From Euglena gracilis (lineage: Eukaryota; Euglenida; Euglenophyceae; Euglenales): DNA of 64,000 nt. The DNA is taken from positions 76,210,634-76,274,633 of the forward strand of contig CP154954.1 of assembly GCA_039621445.1 (NCBI GenBank). The letters run 5' to 3'. The translations under genes and the position numbers were made by a program. Numbering within the stretch: position 1 is the first letter of the stretch; each line of letters begins with the position of its first letter. The notes beneath the pieces are model-generated. The model was given only the letters and a program-made list of their open reading frames with translations, ran no database searches and was not told the origin of the DNA. Positions 34,520-45,890 of the stretch are shown here, piece by piece.

Positions 34520-35190
34520 TTCAGCCACGAAGGGGTCCAAACTGGGTAGGATTGGCCCGCCCCCCCTGGATAACCCCCCCCCTTTGGACTCTGCCATTTC
34601 GGGCCCAAAAGGTGATGATTTCAAAATATCTCGAAAATGATGCAAAATCAAAAGAAATGTCCGGACACCTAAATTGATGCCCTTGGAACGCTCTATCTAA
34701 CGGTATTTTGATTTCCCCGCAACTCCCCGCCTAGCTCGAGATACGGCCGTTTTTCGGCCCAGATGGCCGTTTTGTACACTTTTCCCACTGTCCGACTTAG
34801 CCGTTTTCGGGGGGTGGAGGTCAAAAACTCAATGTTTTCAAACAAAATTTCTCGAAAATGATGCAAAATCAAAGGAAATGTCCGGAGACGTAAATTGAAG
34901 CCGCCAACCCATTGACATTGGGTCCAAAACGGGTCAAAAAAAATCCAAAAAATCAATTTTTTTTTGCCCGGAACGATGTTTTTGGGCCTCCCAGACCCGG
35001 GAAACTTTTTTTGAGCCAAAAATGAGCGTTTTTTCGACCCCACCACCCCCCGTTTTTGGCCCGAAACCTATGGAGTTTGGGTCAAAAACGGGGCAAAAAA
35101 ATCCCAAAAAAATCGAAATTTTTTTTTGCCCGGAACGATGTTTTTTGGGCCTCCCAGACCTGGGAAAACTGTTTTTTGAGCCGAAAATTA
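34520..35190. repeat. Copy of the 'CGAGATACGGCC' / 'GAGCGTTTTTCGACCC' repeat family
   Basis: Contains CTCCCCGCCTAGCTCGAGAT and two tandem copies (about 34955-35040 and 35090-35195) of a unit built on TTTTTTGCCCGGAACGATGT and GGGCCTCCCAGACC. The same unit is tandem at 43.3-43.7 kb. Confidence 0.7.
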
Positions 35191-35198
35191 GCGTTTTT

Positions 35199-35211
35199 NN
35201 NNNNNNNNNNN
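35199..35211. other. Assembly gap (13 N)
   Basis: Thirteen N bases interrupt a GC-rich island and a repeat copy; any frame read across it is meaningless. Confidence 0.99.
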
Positions 35212-35310
35212 GCCGCCGCGCGCCGTCCCCCGGCCCCCGAAGCCATGGTACACGCCGCGTGCCCCGGCGAGGCTGCCGCCGGCCAAGCCCCGGAAGCTTC
35301 AGGCTGACAC
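35212..35310 (-). other. GC-rich island, possible 5' exon of the helical-domain gene
   Basis: Contains ACCATGGC with frame MASGAGGRRAA running into the gap. Composition resembles exons nearby. Position and strand suit a first exon, but nothing else confirms it. Confidence 0.25.
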
Positions 35311-35387
35311 CCCCCTCCCCCCTCAAACTGAAAACAGAGGCTCTTTCAGGACCTGGGTGTGGACCCACCCAATATGCAACAAAAGAT

Positions 35388-35509
35388 CAGGCTGTTTTTT
35401 TTACCAACCCCGGGGGGGGGGGTCGGATCGGGAGTGCCTTGGAGTGCCTGCCTAGGCAGGCACCCCCCCCCCACGGGGTGGGGGCGGAACCCGACTAAAA
35501 AACAGCCTG
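35388..35509. mobile_element. 122-bp introner-family element with perfect 8-bp target duplication
   Basis: Starts CAGGCTGTTTTTTTTACC and ends GACTAAAAAACAGCCTG. Direct repeats CAAAAGAT at 35380-35387 and 35510-35517 are identical. Ends again offer CAG|GC as donor and ACAG|CC as acceptor on either strand. The interior is a G/C-run hairpin with CCTGCCTAGGCAGG. It is the shortest complete member here. Confidence 0.85.
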
Positions 35510-35869
35510 CAAAAGATCCTAAAAACCTGCAATGCAACAAAATGCAACAAACTGCAAAAAAAAATGCAAAAAAATTGCAAAAAAACTGCAAAAAAGTGGA
35601 AAGGCAAAATATTCAAAAAAATGCGACTTCCCACAAATTTTGCATCATACAAAAAATGCAAGTTATGCAAAAAGTGCAAATTTTCAAGATTTTCAATTAT
35701 GCAAATTATGCGAGTTGCACATTTCCCCCCTGCACTCACTGGGGGGGGGGGGCTGGGGGACCCACTTTTTGGGGTCAATTTTGGGGTCCAGAAGAATTTT
35801 TCGGCCCTTGCACCGAAAATTGAGGAAAACCCTGCGGGGTGTCCACTCAGCTCGACCCCCCCCCACCCG

Positions 35870-37200
35870 GGGGGGGGGGTTCAGCCAGCACCCCCCGGGG
35901 TCACAAAACTTATATTCATTTGTTGTATATATTTTTTAAATCTGACTGAAAGACTTGCCAGCATCGGGGACCATAACGGCGACAATTATCTGCGGAAGGG
36001 GGAAAAATATCACGGAGTGAGCTTGAGATTTGCTGGGTTCATTTTCGGGTGACCAGCCTTCCAGTGGCCCAAAGCTGCCGAACTGGTTCCCCTGCGCGGG
36101 TGCAGTGGAAACAAACCTATCCCCCCCCGGCAATCGTTGCGTGTCGCTAAGCAGCCCCCTCCATGGGGAATCCAGCTGAGAGGCTGGAACATCTGGCTCG
36201 GCTGCCACCCCAGATGGAACAACCTATGCACAACCGGGGACAAAGAGGGCAACAAAAAATTCAAAGCCTCCAAAAACTGCCAATTATACGAAAAACGGAT
36301 CACTTTTGCACCTCCAAGAGCAAAAAACTTGTCGCACCATCCGCTGAAAAATGCATAAAACTCGCGGATGGGGATGCGAGGGGTCTGGGGCTGGAAAAAA
36401 GCTGCTGGCTGGCTGGACCCTGTGCGTGACAAACTGGCGAGCACAAGGGGTAGGGGGTGACAATTTTGGGTGACAAATAGGGCAGCAAAGGGGTGAAAAT
36501 TGCCCACAAAGGTCAATGTAACCAACGAGACTTTCCGGCTCTTGAGTTAAGCATGAGCATTTCAAAGCCCTATCTTAATCCTGATCCTAGGAGTCACATA
36601 TGCAGAATCTGCAACAATGACAATGAATTATGCCAGAAATTAATCGCCCTTTTTAAATGTTTTTGGGAACCAATTTGCAAGAATGCTGAATTTTTTAGGG
36701 GGGAAAAAAGAGAAGGATCTGGCCAGTTAGTCAGCTCCCGGAGATAGACTGTTCCCTTTGGGGACCAGGGGGGCATATTCCAAATCCATTCAGTGCGATA
36801 CGCCTCCCTTTTCTCTCTTCACAGGCAGATAAGCACACACAAATAGACAACACATTATCATCCATACAACATACAAATGCCCATACCACACCCATATCCA
36901 TAAAAATTTGTTGATGGAACAGCTGCACATTAAGTTGGACATGCACATTTTATGCAGGAAAAAAAGCTTTGCCGGTTACCCGAGGTGTCTAAGAGGCTGA
37001 GATTGACTAAGAGGCTGGATTGTTTTTAGACTGGACTGGTCCCCTCAATTCAAACTTCAGATTTCGACCAAAAATCTGAGGAACTACAATTTTTGGGTGT
37101 TCCCCTCAAAAATGGAAAAAAAAGGCAGCTGGCTGGACCCGGGGGGGGGGGACTTTTCAATTGTAACACCCTGAACAGGAGCAGGAGCAGTGCCAGTCGA
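35870..37200. other. Spacer between the helical-domain and Kelch genes
   Basis: No exon recognised. Contains copies of the GGCTGGAAAAAAGCTGCTGG repeat (36170-36420, 37110-37140). The 3' end of the Kelch gene probably lies here or just above. Confidence 0.45.
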
Positions 37201-37264
37201 TTTCGAACAACGGTTGGTTCAACGTCTATGTCTTACGACTGGGGGGGGGGGCGTTGGAGAGAGG

Positions 37265-37281
37265 TGTACACACACACAAAA

Positions 37282-37373
<92 letters not shown>

Positions 37374-37423
37374 ACAACCAACCACACACCACACACACAC
37401 ACACCCACACACACACACACACA

Positions 37424-37462
<39 letters not shown>

Positions 37463-37515
37463 ACACACCACACAACACCCACACCACACACCACACACAC
37501 AACACACTCACACAC
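37265..37515. repeat. (CA)n microsatellite
   Basis: CA repeat with GCGC and ACC interruptions, just beyond the last recognised Kelch exon. Confidence 0.96.
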
Positions 37516-37546
37516 ACTGCTTTATGGAATGGGCCACGGATGCCAC

Positions 37547-37660
37547 CCTGCCCATCTCCAGCCGCACCCACCGTGCGGTGTCCAGGGCGAGGGCGTAGAC
37601 GTGGGCCGGGTGCAGCTTCGTGCCCACGCTGCCCAGCGCAACGATGAGGGACGCACTGCG
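37547..37660 (-). CDS. Kelch exon: SASLIVALGSVGTKL ... VYALALDTARW
   Basis: Acceptor GGCGGAG| and donor GGCAGG|GTGGCA. Reads RSASLIVALGSVGTKLHPAH and VYALALDTARWVRLEMGR, a Kelch blade with the usual VYALDLDTxxW ending. Last recognised exon of this gene. Confidence 0.78.
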
Positions 37661-38044
37661 CTCCGCCGTCCCGGGGAGGAGGAATGGGGCCGGAGAAGCG
37701 CGTACTTGAAAGGATGGTGAACTCAGCCACTTTTCTTTTCACCGTCCCTGGTACTCTTGGTCTTAAAATTTGGGGGTGGGGGTTATTTTTGGGGGGTTTA
37801 GCAGAAAAGACAATGCGAGCGCACACACACAAAAACACACACACACCTACACCCAATGTGCGGACGCCCACGCAGCGTATCGGCACATTGAAACAGATTT
37901 CCAGCACACTCATACACATGAAAACCCGCACACACCACACCCACATGCACACACGTACGCTCCTCATCCTGTCCCGCATAAAGAAAAATGAAAACATAAA
38001 CAAAGCGAGCAAATGAATCAAACGGAAACAGAATTCTCCTCTGC

Positions 38045-38170
38045 AGCGCAGCGCCGAGTGCGGCGTGGGCCATCCGCGGCGCCGCCGGCACACCGCGGGT
38101 CTGCAACTCCGCCCACTGGCCCCGGCGGAAGTCGAAGCACCGCGGGCAAGACCGGCAACAGAGCAGTGGG
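38045..38170 (-). CDS. Kelch exon: CFDFRRGQWAELQTRG
   Basis: Reads CFDFRRGQWAELQTRGVPAA then PRMAHA. Acceptor AATCAG| at 38170 gives a compatible phase. The end may be a GC donor (CACGCC|GCACTC, about 38079) or lie further on. The preceding intron of about 6.3 kb contains element B and the tandem repeats at 42-43.7 kb. Confidence 0.72.
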
Positions 38171-38780
38171 CTGATTGAACAGTGCAGATATTTCTTTTAA
38201 AGATCGGGGGGAGGGGGTCCCTGGAACTTTCATCTTTATTAACTGGGGCCACCATGTGACTGAATGACCACCAAAACTTTGGTCTGTAGGAACATTTTCA
38301 GCGTGGGCAGAAAATTTTGAATTATTGACCGGGGGGGGGGTTGCATACAATCCCCCAAATTGTCCAGTGGACATTGCAATGCATCCACCCTTGAAGCTTC
38401 CTGGCAGTTTTTTTGTTGCCTGGGGACCCCATGTGTGTGCTGTGGTTGTTTGTCTGGTGCCTTCTTCTGGCGCTGTTTTTCCGCCTCTGGCCTTTTTTCT
38501 ACGTCCGTGGAGGTGGCCAGAGCCTGGCAGGACTTACCTTGTTTACGGCGCCCGTGCGTACCAACGGTGCGCCATCCGTGCGGCCCTGTGGGAGAGGCGG
38601 GCAGGGCAGAACGGGAATCGGCCAACAACCAGGGTGGGGGCTGGGTCGACCCCCCCCCCCACCGTATTTCCGGGAGCACCAGTCTTTGACCCCAAATTTT
38701 TTTGTGAAAAATGTGGAAATCTGAGAAAAATGTACATGACTCCTCTCAAAGTGGGTAGCTGGATGGTTGGTGGTCCCCTT

Positions 38781-41641
38781 CTTAGGCGGCGCATCTCGCA
38801 CTTAAGCTTTTTTTGGGTCGATTTGCACAAATGCGCATACCGACACTTTTTGATTTGGGCACCCGTGTTGCAAGGGGTGAGAGCGAGAGGCAACAGGTGG
38901 ACGACAAATCCGGCCGAATTTCCATTTTTGGCCCCGGCAGTCCCGCGAATTCTGTGTTTTTTAGCTGTTTTTTTGGTGGTCGGCATGCCACGAAAACCCC
39001 CGGACCTACTCCCCCAAAATGAAAAAAAACTCCGACAAAAACACCAAAACCCCAGCACCGCCTCCCTCCGTTTTGTGCGATGCGGCTCTCCTCGCCGGAA
39101 GTTGGCGACCCTGGCTGGCTCCCTCCAGGGGTTTTGGCGCATTGTTTTGCTTTTGCCGGCCTCGGACTTGTGGTTTTGTACGTTTGCCGGAGCGCGGGGA
39201 ACAAGCATGGGGGGGGGGCTGGGGTGGGTCCAATGACGCTGCCGGCCAAGAACGCAGAAAGGAAGGCGTGCCTGGGGATTTTGTGAAGGCCTGTGCAGGG
39301 TGAAGGGAAAGTGGTTTGAAGGGGAGGGAGGGGTTGCGAGTCCCCACCGAACTTGTAGTGGGGATGCGTCCGGCCAACTTGTGTCGCGATGAAACGGGAG
39401 ACGGGATCACACAAATTTCACTAAAGTGATTTATTACTGCCATGTTTTGAACAAATAAAGAATGTCGATGTGCGCAAATGCGCACATCGACCACTCAATG
39501 GCTCTCCGAAGAACTGCCATAAATACCCCAGAATTCACACGTCCGAAAATGGTTGCGACAAACACCGTGAGTTTGGGTCAGAAGATGAGGTCGGTTTGCG
39601 CAGATGCGCGCACCGACAACATGTGCGCATTTGCGCAAACCGACCTCATGCCCATTTGTGAAAAGGATGCGATAAAGTATCATGGAACGTAAACGAACTT
39701 CGCTGCCTAGAGCCTTTTGAAACAGGAAGAGCTTACAAACGCACCTTTGCTCCGAAAATTGACAGAAATACACTGAAAAGCACATGCATCAAATGCCAGG
39801 TCGGAGTAAAAAAAATTGGTCGGTTTACACAAATATGCACATGGTCGGCGGTTACACACTTTCAAACACTGACCACGTGCGTAATGGACGTCATTGGAGT
39901 GCAAAATGGGCACACCATGACAATGTGCGCATTTGCACACACCGACCACAATAACAACATTTCAGACAGAACGCATCAAACACAACCCCAAACACCAGCT
40001 GCAATGGCTCCTTCGGTGTGCAACTTACTCCACTGCCAAACGCTCTCCTCAGCCATGAGGCTTTTTTCAGGGTCGATTCTGGCCCAGTGACAGGTCCAGG
40101 TCTATGTGGAGACTGTAGCCCTCTGGTAGGTGGCCCGCTGCTGGCACGTCGGGGCACACGTGCAACGGTGCTGCTTGGGCAAGGGGTGGCCCTCGAAAAC
40201 CCCCGCCACTTGCCCCCTGGCTTGCGTTTTGCTGCACCAGTCACATCAGGTGATGATAGGTGGTGGCACTTAAGCATCCGCAAGGCCGTCATTAACACCC
40301 CGTTTGAGCAGCAGCCACCGAGGTGGCATTGTTATCCCCCACAACCAGGACGGCAGACTGGGGGGCAGGCAAGTTGCTGGTCCATGGAAACAATGGAAAA
40401 TTGGAGTGTCTTAAATGTGGTCACAAAACTCAATGTTTTGGAGGTTGAGAATATTTAATGTTTGCACCTGGTTGGGTTGTATGAAAGCAATGGGACTCAG
40501 CACCCTGATATTGTACACAAAAAGTGGTACGTTGCCTGGTTTCTGAGGAAAAAATGAGGCATCATTGTGGCAAAAACGGAAAAATGATTCCCGGTCGAGG
40601 AAACAGAAAGATTACACACACGTAATTTTGAAATTCTGGAGGTCGTTATTTTTTAAGAAAAGTGTCCAGCAATCACGGGGGGTTACGCGTCATCAGTTTC
40701 TCCCGCACAACTCCCAGAAAACCATCGGTCGTACGGGTTGGAGATCAGACATGCAAAACTTGCCCTTGGAGAGACAAACTTTCTCCTGTCACATTAGTCT
40801 GTTCTACTGCACATTCCGCATAATATAAAAACCAGAATTTCGTCACCACACAATAATTTCAAAAATGTTGCGTCCGAAATGGTTGGTGTGCGCAAATGCG
40901 CACATCAACGGTTAAGGATGAAGAGCACTCCATAATACGGAGGTGAAATAAAGCTAAATATACAAGCCACTGTTCTTTGTCACACATTGCAAATGGTACC
41001 CATTCAAAATCCTTTCCCCATCCTTTACTTCTAGATCCAAGAAACGGCAGGTGTTGTGTTTCATGTGGTAATATAAAAAATATGGAGTATATTTCTCAAA
41101 TTTTCAAGTGGTTGGTGTGCGCAAATGCGCAGATCAACCATTCAAGCATTTGCGCACATCGACCCTCTTTTCATAAACTTGTGTCGGGTGTGTTCCATCA
41201 GTACACACACATTTCGGTCCGTCGATAGCAGCAGAGTTCTGGAAAAGATCCTTATGCCACAATCGTCGCCGAATTTCCTGCACATCACATCATTTCCAAA
41301 TGGTGGATAGTCGGCCCCAATCAAACAGGTATGTACCACACGACAGTTACAGTCAGCATGGACACACCAAAAGCCATCGTTGTAACAACCAGGGTGTACG
41401 AACCACCTGTTTGACAGACAACAAGACCAATCTGTCGCTCCAGACGAGTCAGAAAGCTATGTTAGGATCATGATTTGAGACCTTTGTTGTTTCCCAACCT
41501 GTATTGTGAGGTGTGCACCTCATATATTGCTGTTTCACCAGGTGCATTCGGCGCTTCAAAAAAATTGTAAAAAATGTCGATTTGCGCATTTGCGCACATC
41601 GACAGAGAAAAAAAGCTTAAATGCGAGATGCACCGCCCAAG
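38781..41641. mobile_element. 2.86-kb TIR element B, relative of element A
   Basis: 33-bp terminal inverted repeats (38781-38813 and 41609-41641) with three mismatches, sharing the CTTAGGCGG and CGCACTTAAGCTTTTTT blocks with element A. The interior again has GCGCAAATGCGC palindromes, here flanked by GTCGAT/ATCGAC or GGTCGG/CCGACC (near 38818, 39470, 39595, 39625, 39935, 40890, 41115, 41145, 41580). No transposase recognised. It lies inside a Kelch-gene intron. Confidence 0.8.
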
Positions 41642-41699
41642 CCAAGGGGTCGTGTTAAAACGTGAAGATTTTCACAAAATTCTCCCCCGGGGTGAGGGG

Positions 41700-42025
41700 T
41701 GGGGTCATACAATTTTTTACCGACCCCCCGAGGGGGGGGGGAGGGGGGGGTCACTCCACTTTTCGAAAAACCAGTCAGTCACTTTTTTCGGGAAGCCAGT
41801 CAGTCACTACCCCCCCCCGGGGGGGAGGGTCGGCCACTCTGGAATCCAAAAGGAAATTTGACTAAAAAACAAAAAAAAGGCCAAAAAAATTTTCCAGCGC
41901 CTTCGGCGCCGGTTCACTTTTGTGGTTTTTTTGATGACCCCCCCCCCCCGAGAGGGAGGGGATCCAGGCCAAAAACCAGTCCTGAAAAAACCAGTCACCC
42001 ACCCCCCCCCCAGGGGGGGGTGGGA
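41700..42025. repeat. Element of the 'CCAGTCAGTCACT' family, next to element B
   Basis: Runs from TTTTTTACCGACCCCCCGAG to a G/C-run end, with GGCGCCTTCGGCGCC-type core and CCAGTCAGTCACT repeats. It starts about 60 bp after the end of element B. Confidence 0.6.
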
Positions 42026-42106
42026 CAGTGACTAAGTGATTGTATGGGTGGGGGCGCTGAGCTCTTATCTCTTTAGAGTAAGAGCGAAGCTTACCACCGG
42101 GGTTGG

Positions 42107-42202
42107 AGACCCCCCCGACCCCCCCGCCCCCCCCCCCCCCCCCGCCCCCCCCCGCCCCCCCCCCCCCCCCCCCGCCCCCCCCCCCCCCCCCCCCCCCCCC
42201 CA
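42107..42202. repeat. Poly-C tract
   Basis: About 95 bp of nearly pure C with a few G and A; likely hard to sequence, so its length should be treated with caution. Confidence 0.95.
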
Positions 42203-42348
42203 AAGTGAATAGCCTATAGGTTAGGGGACGATCCCTAGTTTCTCCAGAGCCCTTCGGTTACCCGCAACTCTCCGCCAGTCCGGAGATATGGCCCGAGCAA
42301 AAAAGTTGTCTACCGTTTTTTTTTCCGGGGAAATTGCAGGGTCATTTT

Positions 42349-43735
42349 GGGGTCAAAAAATCGAAAAATTCAAAATATCTCGAAAACGCCGCGGAGTTGA
42401 GAAAAAGTGAAGAGGACGTCGTTCCACAACTTTGGGACGCCCGATCGATCGGTATGCGCGGTTTGGGCCAACTCCCCGCCTAGCCCGAGATACGGCCGTT
42501 TTGTGGTTTTGGGCCAGTTTGGCCAGTTTTGGCCGTTTCGGGCCCGTTCGGGGCCCGAAACCGTAAATTGCCCATATCTCGGGCTAGACGGGGAGTTGGA
42601 ACCCAAACCAGGGGGTCAAACATTAGGTTTAGGGGGGGGTTTTGACCGTTTTTTGGGGTTCCCGGGGCCTGGTTGCGCCATTTTGGGCCAGTTTTGGGTG
42701 TTCGGGGACCCCTGCGGGGGTTCGAGGGCGGCCGGGCTGGGGTCCAAAAATCGAAAAATTCAAAATATCTCGAAAACGCTGCGGAGTTGAGGAAAAGTGA
42801 TGGCGACCTCATTTGACGACCTTGGAACGCCCGATCGATCGGTATGCGCGGTTTGGGACAACTCCTCGCCTAGCCCGAGATACGGCCGTTTTGGGGGGAA
42901 CCCCAAAAAACGGTCAAAACCCCCCCCTAAACCTAATGTTTCACCCCCTGGTTTGGGTTCCAACTCCCCGTCTAGCCCGAGATACGGCCAATTTACGGTT
43001 TCGGCCCCGAAATGGCCAAAACTGGCCAAACTGGGTCTGGTTGCGCGATTTTGGGCCAGTTTTGGGTATTCGGGGACCCCTGCAGGCACCGTGAGGGCAG
43101 CTGGGCGAGGGGGGTCGGGTGGCAGGTCGGGACCCAAAATTTTGAAAAATTTTTTTTCGCCCAAAAACACTTTTTTTCACTTCAGAACATCAAAAAAAGT
43201 GTTTTTGGGCGAAAAAAAATTTTCCGACCCGGACCCCCCCCCTGCCCCCCCTGGCTGGGGCCCTCCCCCCTTGGCCGGTGGACTTAGCCATTTTTGGGTC
43301 AAAAAGTCGAAAAAAGTCGAAAATTTTTTTTTGCCCAAAACCATGATTTTTGACCTCCCGGACCCGAAAAAAGTGTTTTTGAGCCAAAAATGAGCGTTTT
43401 TCGACCCGCCGGCGCCCCGTTTTGGGCCGCCAACCCATTGACTTTGGGTCAAAACCGGGTCAAAAAAGTCGAAAAAAATCGAAAATTTTTTTTTGCCCGA
43501 AAACGATGTTTTTTGGCCCCCTGGACCCGGAAAGCCTGTGTTTGAGCCGAAAATGAGCGTTTTTCGACCCGCCAGCGCCCCGTTTTGGGCCACCAACCCA
43601 TGACTTTGGGTCAAAATCGGTCAAAAAAGTCGAAAAAAATCGAAAAAATTTTTTTGCCCCAAAACGATGTTTTCTGGCCTCCCTGACCCAGAAAACCTGT
43701 TTTTGAGCCGAAAATGAGCGTTTTTCCCGGGCCGG
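42349..43735. repeat. Direct, inverted and tandem repeat cluster
   Basis: 42349-42503 is repeated directly at 42739-42893 (AAAATATCTCGAAAACGC, CGCCCGATCGATCGGTATGC, CCTAGCCCGAGATACGGCCG). 42548-42660 is inverted relative to 42895-43010. From 43320 to 43735 a unit of about 160 bp (GAGCGTTTTTCGACCCGCC, CCAACCCATTGACTTTGGGT) is present in three tandem copies. Non-coding; related copies at 4.1, 25.0 and 34.6 kb. Confidence 0.85.
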
Positions 43736-44462
43736 GCCGGGGTGGTCTCCCAAAGAGCTCAGCTCTACGTCACACCCTGGTACAGGGGACCCATTTTTTA
43801 AGTCAATTTTGGGGGCAATTTTTTTCCGAAAAAAAAAGAAGGCCAAAAATGGCCAAAAACACGGCGGGGGGACTAATGAGGGGGACCTTTGGCTTTGGGG
43901 GACCCCCTCCACTGGGGGGGGGTCCAGCGGACCCCCCGGGACCCAAGCTTTAAAAAAAGTGCCTGGTTCAGTCTTTGATAACGCTTGTTGCTGAAAAAAC
44001 GAAGGATCTAACTGACGGAAAACAATAACCAGAAAAACGATGCAAGGTGTTTGACCTTTGAATTTTAACAACGGGGTAACGACGGTGAACGTTTGGACGA
44101 GAGAATTATTTTTAAAAAAGTTCATGGAATCCCCACCATTCCTTCCTTAACGCTCACAGCCAGATGCTCCTTTTTCTCCGCGATTTTTGTTGGGACATTG
44201 AACATTGAGATACAAAAAATGTCTGGAGGGAGGATCATTTGGATTGTGGATGAAAGCCATGAACCATTTCAGGCCATTTTGGACCCCTCCCATGGGGGGT
44301 CGAGTGGGTCATTTTGGCCCATTTGAGGCCATGCCAGCGACCGGTGCCTGATCCTGTGGGACACTATTTTCCCACTGTGTGCCGCCATTTCTTGCGCGCG
44401 CCGCGGCCAATCCTTTGACACCCGCGATCGAGAAAGAAATGTCTTGGGCCGGCCTTGGCCAC

Positions 44463-44568
44463 GTGTCTGCGAGCACCCGCCGGTCTGCCCGCCCGCCGTG
44501 GAGGTACGCGCAGTGCCCGGCGACGGTGAGGGAGTGGCCGTATCGGTTGCACGCGGCCAGGGGCATGC
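44463..44568 (-). CDS. Kelch exon: RYGHSLTVAGHCAYLHGG
   Basis: Acceptor GCCACACAG|. Reads MPLAACNRYGHSLTVAGHCA, YLHGGRADRRVLADT. The end at GACAC|GTGGCC is a candidate; the expected tryptophan follows in the genomic sequence. The phase to the exon above is not consistent, so a small exon may be missing. Confidence 0.8.
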
Positions 44569-45317
44569 CTGTGTGGCGCGCCAGATGCAAAAAAAAATGA
44601 GGGAAATCGAACTCCGAGGACAAATAGGGACTTGTGAGGAAATGTCAGGAGTGTCATACCATGACATGATACCACGGGCAAAAATTAGCAGAAATTGATG
44701 ATTCCGTCATTTCTTCCTGTTTTCTTTTTGTGCCCTGCCATTCTTATCTGGGCTGTAAGTATGGATTACACCTCGGACCTTTCTGTGGATGGAATATAAC
44801 TGTGGCTGTCCAAGCTCACCAGGGAGTGCAGTGTAGTGCAGTGTCCCACCATTCTGTGGCGGTGCCGTGCTGTGCTGCTCCGTGCCGTGCCGTGCCGTGC
44901 GGCGCTGTGCCGTGCAGTAGTTTGGCCTGATGCGCAAATTGTAAATGAGACAAATGTGTGTATCAAAAAAAAGGGGGAAACTCTGGGACGGTCCCTGGGA
45001 GGCATGTTGTAGTCAGCGGAAGGAGCCAGGTCCCACCTCCCCGTCAAGGTCAGGCCGTTCTGAAAACTGCAAAAAAATGCAAAAAAATCCGACAGTCACT
45101 GGGAAAGATCTCCAAAACTGCAGGGAATGTTGTCCTCTGCCCGGCACCCAGGGGCTTGAGATTGCACGTGGACCGAAAATTGTTCAGAGTGAGACATTTC
45201 TGGGTCTGCACTGCCTTCAGAGCCAAAGTTTGTGCTACCGTTTGGGGCCTGAGGAAATCCCATGTCATGCCAGTATCATCCAGGGCTGAGGGTGGCGGGG
45301 AAAAAAACAACAACCAC

Positions 45318-45424
45318 TGCCTGTGCAAGAGGTCGTAGCAGTGCCAGTAGGGGCTGGGGGCTGGGAGCCGCGCCGCCGCGGGACGCCCCCGGACGAAATT
45401 GCCCCCAAACACGTACAGGGAGTC
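45318..45424 (-). CDS. Kelch exon: DSLYVFGGN ... YWHCYDLLHRQW
   Basis: Acceptor GCATGAG| and donor AGGCA|GTGGTTG. Reads DSLYVFGGNFVRGRPAAARL, then PYWHCYDLLHRQ, a full blade edge with a proline/alanine-rich loop. Confidence 0.82.
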
Positions 45425-45489
45425 CTCATGCAGGGATGGAGGAATGCGTCGGAACACAGCACACAGGAAGGAATGGTGTGCGTGGTGTG

Positions 45490-45507
45490 TGAGTGGATGC
45501 GCGCGCG

Positions 45508-45569
<62 letters not shown>

Positions 45570-45600
45570 GCGAGCGTGTGTGCGTGTGTGTGTGGGTGAC
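45490..45600. repeat. (GT)n microsatellite
   Basis: TG repeat with GCGC interruptions in a Kelch intron. Confidence 0.95.
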
Positions 45601-45809
45601 GGGTTGCCACACCACTGTCTTGCACAACCCAAACATACACACGCAAAGAACTTTAACTCCATCAACACAACAAGGAGCTGCAATGGCGGTGCTCAGCTAT
45701 CAGTTGCCTGGCAGGAATATGGCAACCTTTATCAACCAATGCACAGAAAAATATAAACCACACACAAAAAAAACAATGGCGATCAATCCATCCAACAGAC
45801 GGTGGCTCT

Positions 45810-45890
45810 TGGCCCGGCATCCCCCCAGACACCACCGCGGCGTGTCCTGTTGCCACTGGTGGAAGGCGCCCGGAGCCATGCTCACTGGAC
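45810..45890 (-). CDS. Kelch exon: LPPVATGHAAVVSGG
   Basis: Frame EHGSGRLPPVATGHAAVVSG fits the start of a Kelch blade. It should join to DSLYVFGGN in the next exon. The splice sites are not resolved; candidates are CGTCCAG| for the start and GCG|GTGGTG for the end. Confidence 0.6.

Noticed and set aside
37093-38255. A 340-codon minus frame through the CA repeat and past a Kelch exon
   Set aside because: It runs through the microsatellite and the wrong frame of the Kelch exon; the Kelch frame is different and is supported by motifs.
38325-39236. A 303-codon plus frame
   Set aside because: Crosses the boundary of element B and G-rich repeat, with no recognisable domain; all supported genes here are on the other strand.
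42114-42202. Telomere-like or G-quadruplex regulatory tract
   Set aside because: It is an irregular homopolymer with no telomere unit; structural potential exists, but nothing ties it to regulation.
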